From contig WJME01000042.1 in assembly GCA_014728115.1 (NCBI GenBank), positions 1-57,673 of the forward strand: DNA of 57,673 nt. Direction: 5' to 3'. This stretch comes from Candidatus Zhuqueibacterota bacterium. Its GTDB lineage: Bacteria > Zhuqueibacterota > Zhuqueibacteria > Residuimicrobiales > Oceaniaggregativiventaceae. The notes beneath the pieces were generated by a model that did no database searches, was not told the DNA's origin, and worked only from the letters and a program-made list of their open reading frames with translations. This document shows positions 43,998 to 53,264 of this stretch, one piece after another. Within the stretch, counting starts at the first letter, position 1, and each line of letters starts with the position of its first letter. Both the position numbers and the translations under genes were made by a program.

Positions 43998-45314
43998 TTA
44001 TTGCAATTCCAATTTTTTCTGAGTTCCTTGGACATCGAGCAGGAGAAATGTGCGCTGATCATCTGAATCCACCCAGAACGCTGTGCTGTTATTGGGGATA
44101 TCAGGTTCAGTGGATTGGCTGAAAATTTTCGGTTTACTGGCTTGTTGAGAATGATCGAGCATTCCGGCAATGATCGCGTTTCCCTGAACATCCAGTTTTT
44201 CCTGAGGCTGGTCTGTGCCGATGCCCACATTGGAACCAAAATACGAGTCGCCGGAACTTTGCTCTATATAAACGGAATAATTGGTTCCCGAGCCATCCAA
44301 GTCCATATACAAACCGTATTGTGTACCTGCAGCTCCATCCCTATCCGTAATATGCAGCGCCCAGGCGCTATCTTCTGAGCTGGTTTCCAAAACAGTCAGT
44401 GTGCCAAAGAGTGCCTGATAAATTGCGTCACTGTTCGAAGTGAGTGCATTTTTGGTACCAACGGCGATGTTGTGATGCGGAAATATTCCAGAGCCACCAC
44501 TGGTTTCGACTAGAGTTTCGATCCCGGTCATGGAACGTCCGGAACCGGATAAGCTGGTAAACATTCCCCAGCCATTTCCGTGATTTGCGACTGTAATGGA
44601 TTGATTGCGTACACCAAATCCATATTCCGATACATCGAGAATATTATACATGCCCTGAGCCTTGCCGAGACTCATGTCGTTATACATTCCCACAAAATCA
44701 CGTCCACCGCTGGCTTGAACGTCATTGTAAACGCCAAATAGTGCACCGGTCGAAATGGCGTCTCGTACGGTATTGTAAAGCGCGGTGGATTTATAGTCTG
44801 CACCGGTAGACGTTACATTGATCGCGCGTTGTGCACCGGTCAGATTGCCGATATTGATGATGGCCTGGTCACTGACTAGAGCCTGATTGAGAGCAAGTTT
44901 TTCACTGATTTGCACATTACCTGTAACTGACAATTTTTCTGATGGTGTTGTGGTACCGATTCCAATATTTCCGCTTACCCCGGCATGCATGTCCGAATTG
45001 TTGATCTGCCAATCGGCATCAGTGATCGGTGTACTGCCGGTCAGGGGTAACCATGCAGACCCATCATAGCCTTCAAACTGTGAACCGGTCCATCTCAACG
45101 TCCCTGCATTTTGATTTGAGGTATATCCCAGTTTGAGTCCGCCCTTGATATCCAGCTTTTCGACTGGAGAGGTAATTCCGATTCCCAGGGTCGTATCCTT
45201 TTTGACGCTTATCAGGGTGTCATTCTCTGCGGTGCGGATATAGAATTGTGCTCTTGACAATATCGGTGCACATAACAAAATTAAAAAAAGGTACCATTTT
45301 TTCATATCCAACAT
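43998..45314 (-). CDS. Exported tail-fibre-like protein
   Basis: A 438-residue exported protein (signal KKWYLFLILLCAPILSRAQ). The N-terminal part carries LGIGITSPVEKLDIKGGLKLG and GNIGIGTTTPSEKLSVTGNV, the usual short beta repeats of tail-fibre-like surface proteins in FCB bacteria, and the motif recurs near the end (VGIGTDQPQEKLDVQGNAII). The middle holds long stretches of Gly-rich beta strands. There is neither a chaperone domain like that of 36729 nor a type IX tail. ATG 45305 (MKKWYL) is an alternative start; AGAGG is close to ATG 45314. Role probably structural, as a surface fibre. Confidence 0.65.
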   Translation of the reverse strand: MLDMKKWYLFLILLCAPILSRAQFYIRTAENDTLISVKKDTTLGIGITSPVEKLDIKGGLKLGYTSNQNAGTLRWTGSQFEGYDGSAWLPLTGSTPITDADWQINNSDMHAGVSGNIGIGTTTPSEKLSVTGNVQISEKLALNQALVSDQAIINIGNLTGAQRAINVTSTGADYKSTALYNTVRDAISTGALFGVYNDVQASGGRDFVGMYNDMSLGKAQGMYNILDVSEYGFGVRNQSITVANHGNGWGMFTSLSGSGRSMTGIETLVETSGGSGIFPHHNIAVGTKNALTSNSDAIYQALFGTLTVLETSSEDSAWALHITDRDGAAGTQYGLYMDLDGSGTNYSVYIEQSSGDSYFGSNVGIGTDQPQEKLDVQGNAIIAGMLDHSQQASKPKIFSQSTEPDIPNNSTAFWVDSDDQRTFLLLDVQGTQKKLELQ

Positions 45315-45548
45315 TATCCTCTTTTATGATGACATGTATATTTGACAAATGCTGGTTTCGATGTCACAGATTTTTACCTACGAGAGGCCTAAAACCAAAG
45401 AAATCGTATGTCAAACAAAGAGAGGACAATAATTGTGCCATGGAAATGGGTGTTGGTATAAAGGGGAATAACAGAGTTGTGCAGCATGAAAAAAAGTGAA
45501 ATGCGAAACGAGGATCCCCCCTTGTCCTCGTTTCGCCCATATAGTCGG

Positions 45549-47063
45549 CTATTCTATTTTCGAACGAACCCAGCGGGTCACAGTCCGGAAATCTATTTTT
45601 CCGCTTCCCATTTTTGGAAATTCCTTGATCACCACAAACTGCTTTGGCAGGGCAATCGAGGGGAGTTCCTTGGACATCTTTTTAACCAGATCCCGCTCTT
45701 CCACCGCAGCGGTCACTGCTGCGACGATTTTTCCTCCTTTGACGGAATCCGGGACTTCGACGATACAGCATTCGATTCCATCCGGTAAATATTTTTCCAT
45801 GATGCTCTCGGTACGCACCAGAGAGACCATTTCTCCGCCGATCTTGACAAAGCGTTTCAGACGTCCACGATGGTATAGATAACCGTCTTCATCGAACATC
45901 CCCATATCGCCGGTATCATACCAGCCGTCTTTGATGCGTAAAGAGGTCTCTTCGATATCGTCAAAATATCCTTTCATGATCAAGTCTCCCTTGACCAGGA
46001 TTTTGCCTTCTTTGCCTGTGGGCAATTCCTCACCGCTGTCGATATCCACGATTTTTACTCTTACACTGGGCAACACTTTGCCGATGCTTCCGGGACGATT
46101 ATGTTCAGGAGTGTTGACACTGACCCCCGGACTGGTTTCTGTGGCTCCGTAGGCTTCGAGCAACACCGTATTTTGTTTTTTCATATAGGCATCGCGCAGC
46201 CATTGCGGAGTTTTATCGGCTCCGGCGAGTGTGATGCGTAAGCTTTCAAAATCACCGGGTTTGGCTTCGCGTAAATATCCGGCAAAAAAGCTTGGAGTGC
46301 CGGCAATAATGGTGGCTTTTTCTTCACGGATAAGTTTGGGGATCTTTTTGAATTCAAGCGGATTGGCATTGGTCACCGCTGTCATCCCGACGGTCATGGG
46401 CAACCACAAGTTACCGGTATGTCCGAATACATGAAAAAGCGGGAGGACGCACATGAATATATCCTCTGCTGAAAACTCGAATACCTTTTTCAGATCCTCT
46501 ATATTGGAGCCGATATTCCTGTGTGTGAGCTGTACGGCTTTGGGATCTTTTTCGCTACCACTGGTAAAGAGGATGACGACATTATCATCGATATTGGCCT
46601 TGGGCAAGGATTTGATGATCATGCCGGATGCCATTTTGGAACGCAATGCAGCCGCGAGTTTTTCCGTGGGCCGGAGTTGTTCCATAATATCTTCTATGAA
46701 AACCATGCCATTGACCAACCGGCAACCGATTTTTTCCAGCAAGGCTCGGGAGGTAATGATGGTTTTGAATCCACATTTTTGTTGAGCATATTCGGCATTC
46801 TCGGCAGCGCCGGTAGAGTAATTGATCATGACCGGGGTCTTGCCTGCAAACACGATTCCCATGGTGGTCAGGAAAGAGCCTGCAGAGGTCGGGATCATGA
46901 CGCCAATGTCACCGTCCTTGAATTTCTTGAACCGTTTAGCCAGAATGAGACTGGCAATCAGTGCCCGCTCATAGGTGACCTCACGATCTGTGGTTCTATC
47001 CTTTATTGCGAGCTTTTCTTTGAATTGCTTGGCCGTCCGGATAAATTCATGATGCAATATCAT
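45549..47063 (-). CDS. AMP-forming acyl-acyl-carrier-protein synthetase-like ligase
   Basis: A 504-residue ANL-superfamily enzyme that activates a carboxylate with ATP to an adenylate and then passes it to a thiol. ILFTSGSEKDPKAVQLTHRN is the AMP-binding loop, LLEAYGATETSPG the A5 motif, GWYDTGDMGMFDEDGYLY the A7 motif, RLKRFVKIGGEMVS the hinge, and PKMGSGKIDFRT the C-terminal lysine motif. The sequence is closest in feel to the synthetase half of Aas (2-acyl-glycerophosphoethanolamine acyltransferase/acyl-ACP synthetase), here without the acyltransferase half. Other medium- or long-chain acyl-CoA ligases are possible. AGGAG is eight bases upstream of ATG 47063. Confidence 0.85.
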   Translation of the reverse strand: MILHHEFIRTAKQFKEKLAIKDRTTDREVTYERALIASLILAKRFKKFKDGDIGVMIPTSAGSFLTTMGIVFAGKTPVMINYSTGAAENAEYAQQKCGFKTIITSRALLEKIGCRLVNGMVFIEDIMEQLRPTEKLAAALRSKMASGMIIKSLPKANIDDNVVILFTSGSEKDPKAVQLTHRNIGSNIEDLKKVFEFSAEDIFMCVLPLFHVFGHTGNLWLPMTVGMTAVTNANPLEFKKIPKLIREEKATIIAGTPSFFAGYLREAKPGDFESLRITLAGADKTPQWLRDAYMKKQNTVLLEAYGATETSPGVSVNTPEHNRPGSIGKVLPSVRVKIVDIDSGEELPTGKEGKILVKGDLIMKGYFDDIEETSLRIKDGWYDTGDMGMFDEDGYLYHRGRLKRFVKIGGEMVSLVRTESIMEKYLPDGIECCIVEVPDSVKGGKIVAAVTAAVEERDLVKKMSKELPSIALPKQFVVIKEFPKMGSGKIDFRTVTRWVRSKIE

Positions 47064-47216
47064 ATCTGTTCTCCTGTAATGAATTCTGTTCAGTTTACTT
47101 ATATAACCATATTTTTATATAGATGCAAGGGGATTTTGTTCGATCTCTCCAGTTTGCGTCATTGTAAATATGCAATATTTTTTGTCGTATTCTATATATA
47201 ATATTCTTATATTGAA

Positions 47217-47252
47217 TTTTTAACCGCTAATAAACGCGAATATACGCAAATT
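47217..47252. repeat. Left inverted repeat flanking the GxxExxY gene
   Basis: TTTTAACCGCTAATAAACG with CGAATATACGC directly after matches, imperfectly and in inverted orientation, the sequence at 47674-47705 on the far side of the decayed GxxExxY gene. Confidence 0.55.
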
Positions 47253-47281
47253 TGAGTGGATTTGTTAAAAAGGAATTTTCT

Positions 47282-47673
47282 ATGCAAAAGCGAGTTGAAT
47301 TGATTGAAAAAGAATTAATATTTAAAATTGTCGGATGTGCCCTTTCTGTTATCAATGAATTAGGACGTGGGTTTCGAGAAAACGTATGAAAAAGCTTTAT
47401 GTGTAGAATTGCAATATAGCGGAACAAAGTTCTTTTCCGATTTATTACAGGGGGGTAGAGGTTGATTGTTTTGTGCCGGATTTACTGGTAAATCATAAAA
47501 TCATTGTGGAAATCAAAATGGTAGAGTCTATTATTCAAGAACATATTGGCCAGGTTTTAAATTATCTGAGGATAACAGGAATTGAAGTAGGGTTGATTCT
47601 GAATGGTAAAAATCCAAAACTGGAATGGAAAAGAGTTATCCTTCAAAATAATCCCGCGAATGAACACTCTTGA
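47282..47673 (+). pseudogene. Frameshifted GxxExxY-family protein gene (PD-(D/E)XK-like)
   Basis: The plus strand begins ATGCAAAAGCG and encodes ELIEKELIFKIVGCALSVIN-type sequence and LGRGFRENV, then hits TGA at 47387-47389. The family motif continues in a second frame as YEKALCVEL, and in a third from about 47437 as PIYYRGVEVDCFVPDLL and VEIKMVESI-x-x-x-H-x-x-QVLNYL, ending at TGA 47673. GxxExxY proteins (about 125 residues) resemble PD-(D/E)XK nucleases; their function is unknown. Two frameshifts and a lost piece between LQYSGTK and PIYY show it is dead. Inverted repeats flank it at 47217 and 47674. Confidence 0.85.
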
Positions 47674-47705
47674 TTGGTGTTTATTCGAGTCCATTCGCGG
47701 TAAAA
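47674..47705. repeat. Right inverted repeat flanking the GxxExxY gene
   Basis: GGTGTTTATTCGAGTCCATT followed by CGCGGTAAAA is an imperfect inverted match to 47217-47252, suggesting that the gene and its flanks once moved or spread as one cassette. Confidence 0.55.
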
Positions 47706-47727
47706 TAATCCTTTTCCATAAACCATT

Positions 47728-47907
47728 TCATCCAGTTTCTTTTTCCTCTCCCATCCAAAAAGGCACGGTCAAAAACCACATCAGCGTTCCCACCAGCATC
47801 AAGGTCTTGTGCGTAGAAAGATCGATGGTACCGAGAAAAACCAGAAAAGAGGGTGTAACCGTAAGGGCCAAACCCGCATAGGAAATGATTTTCAATAGGG
47901 TTTTCAT
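47728..47907 (-). CDS. Small two-helix membrane protein coupled to the NCS1 transporter
   Basis: A 59-residue protein with two hydrophobic segments (ISYAGLALTVTPSFLVFLG and TLMLVGTLMWFLTVPFWM) and a charged tail (GEEKETG). Its ATG overlaps the TGA of the NCS1 gene by four bases (ATGA), and AAGGAG stands seven bases upstream, so it is coupled to that gene. I do not recognise a family. It may be a small subunit of the transporter, an inference from overlap only. Confidence 0.7.
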   Translation of the reverse strand: MKTLLKIISYAGLALTVTPSFLVFLGTIDLSTHKTLMLVGTLMWFLTVPFWMGEEKETG

Positions 47908-49316
47908 ATTTTCGCTCCTTGTTGTCGTTTCTTTTGAATCCATAGACTGGCGATGACATAGATCGCAGAAGCCACAAACCAGCCGGGCAGGCCGAGGAAA
48001 AAGATTTCCATCCCTGTCGTTCTGTTCAAAATCAGAGCGAATAACAGGCTCAATATCCAGGCCAATGCGGCGGCACGATTGACCGTGGTCCCGATATGTT
48101 CTGCCCAGAACGGCGTCAGGTTCATGCGGGGCAGGATATGGACATCCATCATGATCACCGCCCCCATGGGCATGAGAATCAGTCCGTATAGCGCGACAAA
48201 TCCGAGAAGTTGCATCACCAGCGCCGGAAAACAGGCGGCAAAGGTGGTGATCAAACCCACCACCATGGTTACGCGCCAGGTTTTCCAGCGGGGACGCACA
48301 GCCTGCAAAGCCAGCCCGGCACGATAGATCGTGGGATTCGCCGTGGTCCAACCTGCAATCACCACACAAATCGCTCCGGCTAATCCGGCAGCGTTATAGG
48401 CGATGGGACCCGGTGCGAATTCAGTGCTGAAATTGGTTTCCAAAAGAAACAATGAATAGAGAATACCCGAAGCCAGCCAGGCAATATAATGGCCCACGTA
48501 CATACCGGTGGCGGATGAAAAACCATAATACCATTTTTTGGCATAGCGTAAAATCGACAGATCCGCCATGCCGATATGCATGGCCATATTGGCGAACCAG
48601 GCAAAAAAGGTCACATGCCAAAATGTGAATTGACTCTGACCCTCCAGAGCTTTGCCGGTCCATATCTTTTCCTTGGCGACCGTCCAGAAATCGGACACAG
48701 AGTGCACACCGAGATCCGGGAGCACTGCGATGGCAGCGGCGATGAACACCAAAATCATCCAGGGAGCCGCAAAATTGGCAAAGCGGGATACCCAACTGTA
48801 ACCAAACATAGCAACGACCGTCGTAATAGATCCGACGACAATGACCGCCACGATCCATCCGATGCTGGTGGGCAGCCAATCGCTAAGAGAGGGCATGGGC
48901 AAATTAAAGGGAATACCCACAGCGGTCGCTGATACAGCGATCATGGATCCGGCTAAAAAGCTGAACATGAGTCCGTTGACCACATTATAGATCAGAGTCA
49001 GGTTCTTGCCGCAGATTTTTTCCAGCATGTAGTAAAGGGTCAGGCGATATTTGACAGCAATCGGAGCACACAAAAAAGCCCAGCTCAATACCGCCAGCAG
49101 ATTGCCGACCAAAAGTCCAAACAGAATTTCTTTGGCTCCGGCTCCATGGGCCACAAAGAGCGGACCGATGACGAATTCAGTCCCGGCTGTATGCTCACCT
49201 GCATACATGCCGATAAAACTGCCCCAGCCTTTCCATTTGCGCTGCGGCACCGGCGTACGCTCGAATTCTTCTACCGCATCCAGCTGACTGACCAGATTCC
49301 TGCTTTTTTCCTCCAT
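47904..49316 (-). CDS. NCS1-family (purine-cytosine permease-like) transporter
   Basis: A 470-residue, twelve-helix permease of the nucleobase-cation symporter 1 family. Markers include WGSFIGMYAGEHTAGTEFVIG in helix 1, VKYRLTLYYMLEKICGK between helices 2 and 3, MFGYSWVSRFANFAAPWM around helices 5-6, and FFAWFANMAMHIGMADLSIL, the central substrate and cation-site region. Family members import cytosine, purines, allantoin, hydantoins or thiamine-related compounds; the substrate here is unknown. AAGGAGAGG stands about ten bases before the ATG. It is followed by an overlapping 59-residue membrane protein. The 443-base region upstream (49317-49759) holds no other gene. Confidence 0.85.
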   Translation of the reverse strand: MEEKSRNLVSQLDAVEEFERTPVPQRKWKGWGSFIGMYAGEHTAGTEFVIGPLFVAHGAGAKEILFGLLVGNLLAVLSWAFLCAPIAVKYRLTLYYMLEKICGKNLTLIYNVVNGLMFSFLAGSMIAVSATAVGIPFNLPMPSLSDWLPTSIGWIVAVIVVGSITTVVAMFGYSWVSRFANFAAPWMILVFIAAAIAVLPDLGVHSVSDFWTVAKEKIWTGKALEGQSQFTFWHVTFFAWFANMAMHIGMADLSILRYAKKWYYGFSSATGMYVGHYIAWLASGILYSLFLLETNFSTEFAPGPIAYNAAGLAGAICVVIAGWTTANPTIYRAGLALQAVRPRWKTWRVTMVVGLITTFAACFPALVMQLLGFVALYGLILMPMGAVIMMDVHILPRMNLTPFWAEHIGTTVNRAAALAWILSLLFALILNRTTGMEIFFLGLPGWFVASAIYVIASLWIQKKRQQGAKI

Positions 49317-49759
49317 TCCGGATTCCTCTCCTTTTCCTGATCTGTTTTCAATCCTGCCTCATCATTACCAAAATTGCCGGTTCCTGATCGTGCAAGACCA
49401 TAATCAAGTATTCGATGGATTGTAATGGTTCACCTTTTGTCACAGTGTATTTTGGAGATACTTTAGATGTTATGAAAGGAATAACCAAATAGTAAATTGC
49501 TGCACACGTTAGCAGCGCATCTGCCGAATATATTAAAGATGAGGTGTAAATTCAAGCTCTATTTTTATCTTTTTGTAGATTCCATGAATTTATGACAAGT
49601 GTAAAAAAAATATGTCAAATCAATATCCAGGCTGAACTGGTTAATTGTCCAAGTCACTATTTTTCAATGTCTTTTAATATGGCACGCGTTTTGCATTTTT
49701 GTAATTGACGAGGATCTACTTTTACAAAAATTGAACACATTAAATGGGAGAGACGGACT
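49317..49759. other. Divergent intergenic region
   Basis: This 443-base AT-rich stretch separates the divergent NCS1 and GH99-like genes and should carry both promoters. I see no hairpin with a T-run, no repeat and no frame with a ribosome site. GGGAGAG just before 49760 is the ribosome site of the next gene. Confidence 0.4.
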
Positions 49760-52700
49760 ATGCAACGTTTGGTTACGATTCTATTTTTATTTTCATCTGT
49801 TCTTTATGCCCAATACAGTTACTTGCCTTCCGCTGTCGATGATGATGGTAAAATGTTTATCATTGCCGGAGGCGGGCAAAGCAGCTTTGTCGGGTCTAAT
49901 GTAGAGATCGCTATCGAGGTCTCTTCCCATTCCACCCAGGCCGAGATCGGGATTTTTGATGGCGATGTGGGAGGGCATTGGGATTCGCCGTACAACGCTC
50001 CTTTGCATCTCTATACACTTTATCAAGATCCCAACATGGATCAGAGCTCTCTGGAAAAAATCGCCGAGTGGAACAGTAATGAACTGCCAGATAATTCGTG
50101 GTTCAAATACACCCACCCCACCAAAGAATCTGCACGAAATGAAAATGGTAATTTTTCTTATTATCTCATTATCAAAAGCACGGATAAATCCAAATTAGGC
50201 TATAGCAACCAGTTCAAAGTGCGCGCGCTGGGCAAGATCGATTTGGCCTCATCCCTGGTAGCCTTTTCCGGGGCGCTCCATAGCTGGGAAGATGTTCTGA
50301 CTCTATATCCAAACTATCCCTCTTTTGATGTAAAAAAATACGACGGCCACTGGACACTCTATTTCTATCTCGAAGAACCGGTTGAATACCTGGAGATATG
50401 GGATGGTGATTTTGATTATTTCGGACCCACCGGCGGACCTGCTCAGGATACCGATGACCCGGATACGCCAAATGATGTCATGCCCGATTGGGCGGCCGGC
50501 ACCGGAACGGGCTATGAAGGCAAAAGAGGTGCCAATCCTCGAGATGATGGATCGTCGAATTTTTATACCGTCAATCCTCCTGTGTCCTATATGATTACCG
50601 ATCCGCTGGGCAATCAGTACGTCAATGACAATCCCTCGGCCAATCAGGAATGGGAACGGTTTCGAATCGATACTGCACCTTTTGACCGGTCTGTCATGGA
50701 TTATCATGCCGATGAATTGCCTGCCGGCACCTATCGTATCGATGTCTTTGGCATGGATCTGCACAACTATAATGCCTGGAAATTTTTTGAAAAAATTATC
50801 GGACAATCTGTCAATGGCAAGCCTGTGCCCAGTGTACCCGTACCCTATGGGGCTCTGGCCAGTGTGGGCGATTATGTCTGGTATGACGCTGACAAGGACG
50901 GTCAACAGGATCCCAATGAAATCCCTCTTGCCAATGCTATTCTCTACCTGTACGATGAAAGCGGTCAGCTTGTCGGTAAAGCCCGTAGCAGCGCGGACGG
51001 AAAATACCTGTTTGACAAAATCGTACAGGGCAAATATACCATCCAGGTCGATCCCTCATCGTTACCCGATGATTATTCCCTGACCACTGCTACCCCGCAA
51101 TTTCATGTCGAACTCGAGGGCGGCAGCCATCTCACTCATGCCGATTTTGGATTTGTCGAGGGCAATGGCCAGGGCTGCAAAACCGTGATGGCGTGGTTTG
51201 CTCCGTGGTATGGCTCTGCATTATCCGATTCAGCCGGACGTCACTGGCATGAGGATCATCTGGGAATGGCTGTGGACAGCGCCCTGTTTGACTTTTATTT
51301 TCCGGAACACGGATCCTGGCAAAGCCAGTACGATTCACAAAGCGATGCGCTCATTGAATATCAGATCCTGTCCGCATGGATGAATGAAATCGACGCCTTT
51401 GTCGTCGAATGGTATGGCAAGTCCTCCTATGAAAATAAAACGACTCTAAAAGTATTGGACCGCGTCTATGAGCTGGAACAGGCCTATCGTCATTTGGGAT
51501 TTGAATTCGATGTTTTGGTCTGTTATCATGAATCGGCTCTTGGTGACCGTGATGAAAATTTGATGTATCTTGCCGACTCTGTTTTAACCCATCCTGCCTA
51601 TTATCAGAATCATGGCTTTGGTGCCAAAGAGTTCGGCATACCCGTGTTTCTCTATGAAGAAAAGACGGCTCTCGATGCCGGAGAGTTTCGGACCGTGCTC
51701 GAACAGGTTACAGGCCAAAAGGTCGCTTTGTTCAAGAATTGGGATGCGGATGATCCTGAGCCGGATCCGGCATTTGACGGGATTTATCCCTGGGTGCAGA
51801 GTCTGGAATGGGATGATCTCCGGGGTCTAAACTGGGGCCGATCCTATCTTGAGCAATATTATACTATGCTGCCCGATAAATCCCAGGCCATAAATATTGC
51901 CGGTGTATGGCCTGGCTATGATGACCGTGAGTGGACTTTGGGTTCCGAGCGCTGGATGGATCGCCAGGAAACTGGGGTATATGACTCTACCTGGACTCTG
52001 GCCATGCAACAGTCGGTTGAGTGGGCTTTGATCCACAGCTGGAATGATTATAATCGCGGTACGCATGTCGAGATCTCTCAGAATTATACAGACGCATATC
52101 AGACCCTGACACGAACCTATAGCCGTGATTTCAAGGGATCAAACCCGTGTCTGGCCAATATCGATGATGAGGTTCGTTCTTATCCACAGTTGTTATACAA
52201 TGCCCGTCGTCTTGAATTGGATGCTGAACTCGTTCAGGCCTCATTGTCTGCCTTTTTTGAACAGGATTATGCCCGCGCATATGCATTGTTGGAGACCGAG
52301 ATTCTAGAACCCGAGAGCGTTGAAGAAAAGGCAGATCATGCTCTGGTTTTTGTCAAAGGGACGCCGACCTATGCCAAAGGAGATGATGACCGTTCCTGGC
52401 AAAATGCGGTAGATGGCGATCATGATGGCTGGGAAGGTACCTGCTGGTCCAAAGGCGATGAAAGCGGATCAGCATGGGCCATATTCCGCTTTGCAGATAA
52501 TAAAGTCCGTCAATTCAATTATATCAATTTCCAGACCGACAACGGCTCTTCGGACGATGCTGTCGAAGGTGCTCAGGCAAAGACTATGGAGGTCCTGGTC
52601 AGCGAAACCGGTATCGATTTTGAAAATTTCGAGTCCGTGATAAAACTCCGACGCAAATCCGATGGCACTTCACCGGAATGGCGTGGATTGGGACGCTGGG

Positions 52701-53110
52701 TCAAGGCAAAATATGTGATGCTCAGACTGCATTCACCGGACTATTTCAGAGGCGGCTATCGCCAGATCGTGGAATTCGAGGTTCAGAGCGATGACAAGAG
52801 CGGAGCCAAACCGGCCTCGATGACAGAGCATATCGGAGTCATGCCACTCGAGACCGAGCTTTATCCCAACTATCCGAATCCCTTCAACCCAGAGACGACG
52901 TTGTCCTTTACTCTTGCAGAAGGCTCTGAGGTTCACATTCGAGTTCTGGATGTTCTGGGACGTGAGGTCGCCACACCGTTCCGCGGTTTCAAAGCGGCTG
53001 GTGAACACCGTCTGGTGTGGAATGCCCGTGATCTGCCCAGCGGGGTGTATTGGTGTCATATGCAAACAAAAGATTATCAGGCCACTCAAAAACTGCTGCT
53101 TGTCAAATAA
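49760..53110 (+). CDS. Type IX-sorted GH99/GH71-like glycosidase with SdrD-B-like and discoidin-like domains
   Basis: A 1116-residue secreted enzyme. Signal peptide (LVTILFLFSSVLYAQ), then a beta-rich part to about 365. An SdrD-B-like domain follows at about 370-465 (SVGDYVWYDADKDGQQDPNE, a calcium-binding type of loop). A catalytic TIM-barrel-like part (470-800) opens with VMAWFAPWYG and has EIDAFVVEWYGKS and VEWALIHSWNDYNRG, as in GH99/GH71-type endo-mannosidase or WbsX-like proteins. A discoidin-like binding domain comes next (about 850-1030: YAKGDDDRSWQNAVDGD), and the type IX tail (LYPNYPNPFNPETTLSF, GVYWCHM, KLLLVK) ends it. The substrate is probably a mannose-containing glycan; the family assignment is tentative. 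A lipoprotein GH95 gene follows. Confidence 0.78.
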   Translation: MQRLVTILFLFSSVLYAQYSYLPSAVDDDGKMFIIAGGGQSSFVGSNVEIAIEVSSHSTQAEIGIFDGDVGGHWDSPYNAPLHLYTLYQDPNMDQSSLEKIAEWNSNELPDNSWFKYTHPTKESARNENGNFSYYLIIKSTDKSKLGYSNQFKVRALGKIDLASSLVAFSGALHSWEDVLTLYPNYPSFDVKKYDGHWTLYFYLEEPVEYLEIWDGDFDYFGPTGGPAQDTDDPDTPNDVMPDWAAGTGTGYEGKRGANPRDDGSSNFYTVNPPVSYMITDPLGNQYVNDNPSANQEWERFRIDTAPFDRSVMDYHADELPAGTYRIDVFGMDLHNYNAWKFFEKIIGQSVNGKPVPSVPVPYGALASVGDYVWYDADKDGQQDPNEIPLANAILYLYDESGQLVGKARSSADGKYLFDKIVQGKYTIQVDPSSLPDDYSLTTATPQFHVELEGGSHLTHADFGFVEGNGQGCKTVMAWFAPWYGSALSDSAGRHWHEDHLGMAVDSALFDFYFPEHGSWQSQYDSQSDALIEYQILSAWMNEIDAFVVEWYGKSSYENKTTLKVLDRVYELEQAYRHLGFEFDVLVCYHESALGDRDENLMYLADSVLTHPAYYQNHGFGAKEFGIPVFLYEEKTALDAGEFRTVLEQVTGQKVALFKNWDADDPEPDPAFDGIYPWVQSLEWDDLRGLNWGRSYLEQYYTMLPDKSQAINIAGVWPGYDDREWTLGSERWMDRQETGVYDSTWTLAMQQSVEWALIHSWNDYNRGTHVEISQNYTDAYQTLTRTYSRDFKGSNPCLANIDDEVRSYPQLLYNARRLELDAELVQASLSAFFEQDYARAYALLETEILEPESVEEKADHALVFVKGTPTYAKGDDDRSWQNAVDGDHDGWEGTCWSKGDESGSAWAIFRFADNKVRQFNYINFQTDNGSSDDAVEGAQAKTMEVLVSETGIDFENFESVIKLRRKSDGTSPEWRGLGRWVKAKYVMLRLHSPDYFRGGYRQIVEFEVQSDDKSGAKPASMTEHIGVMPLETELYPNYPNPFNPETTLSFTLAEGSEVHIRVLDVLGREVATPFRGFKAAGEHRLVWNARDLPSGVYWCHMQTKDYQATQKLLLVK

Positions 53111-53115
53111 CCCCC

Positions 53116-53185
53116 TGGCAGCCGGTTCGATTAATTCTGGACAGTTATAAAAAAGCTTTGTATCTTTAGTCTGAACCGGCTGCCA
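53116..53185. repeat. 13-base perfect inverted repeat after the GH99-like gene
   Basis: TGGCAGCCGGTTC at 53116-53128 is exactly inverted at 53173-53185, with 44 bases between the arms. There is no T-run next to the second arm, so it is not a standard terminator. It could be a long-loop transcript-end hairpin or a protein-binding site. Confidence 0.7.
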
Positions 53186-53264
53186 ATTCTGGCGCACTTA
53201 ATCCATTTGCAGATCATTGTCCTGCCAGGCTTGCAGACCGGACGCTATCAAAGGAGAGAGAATA

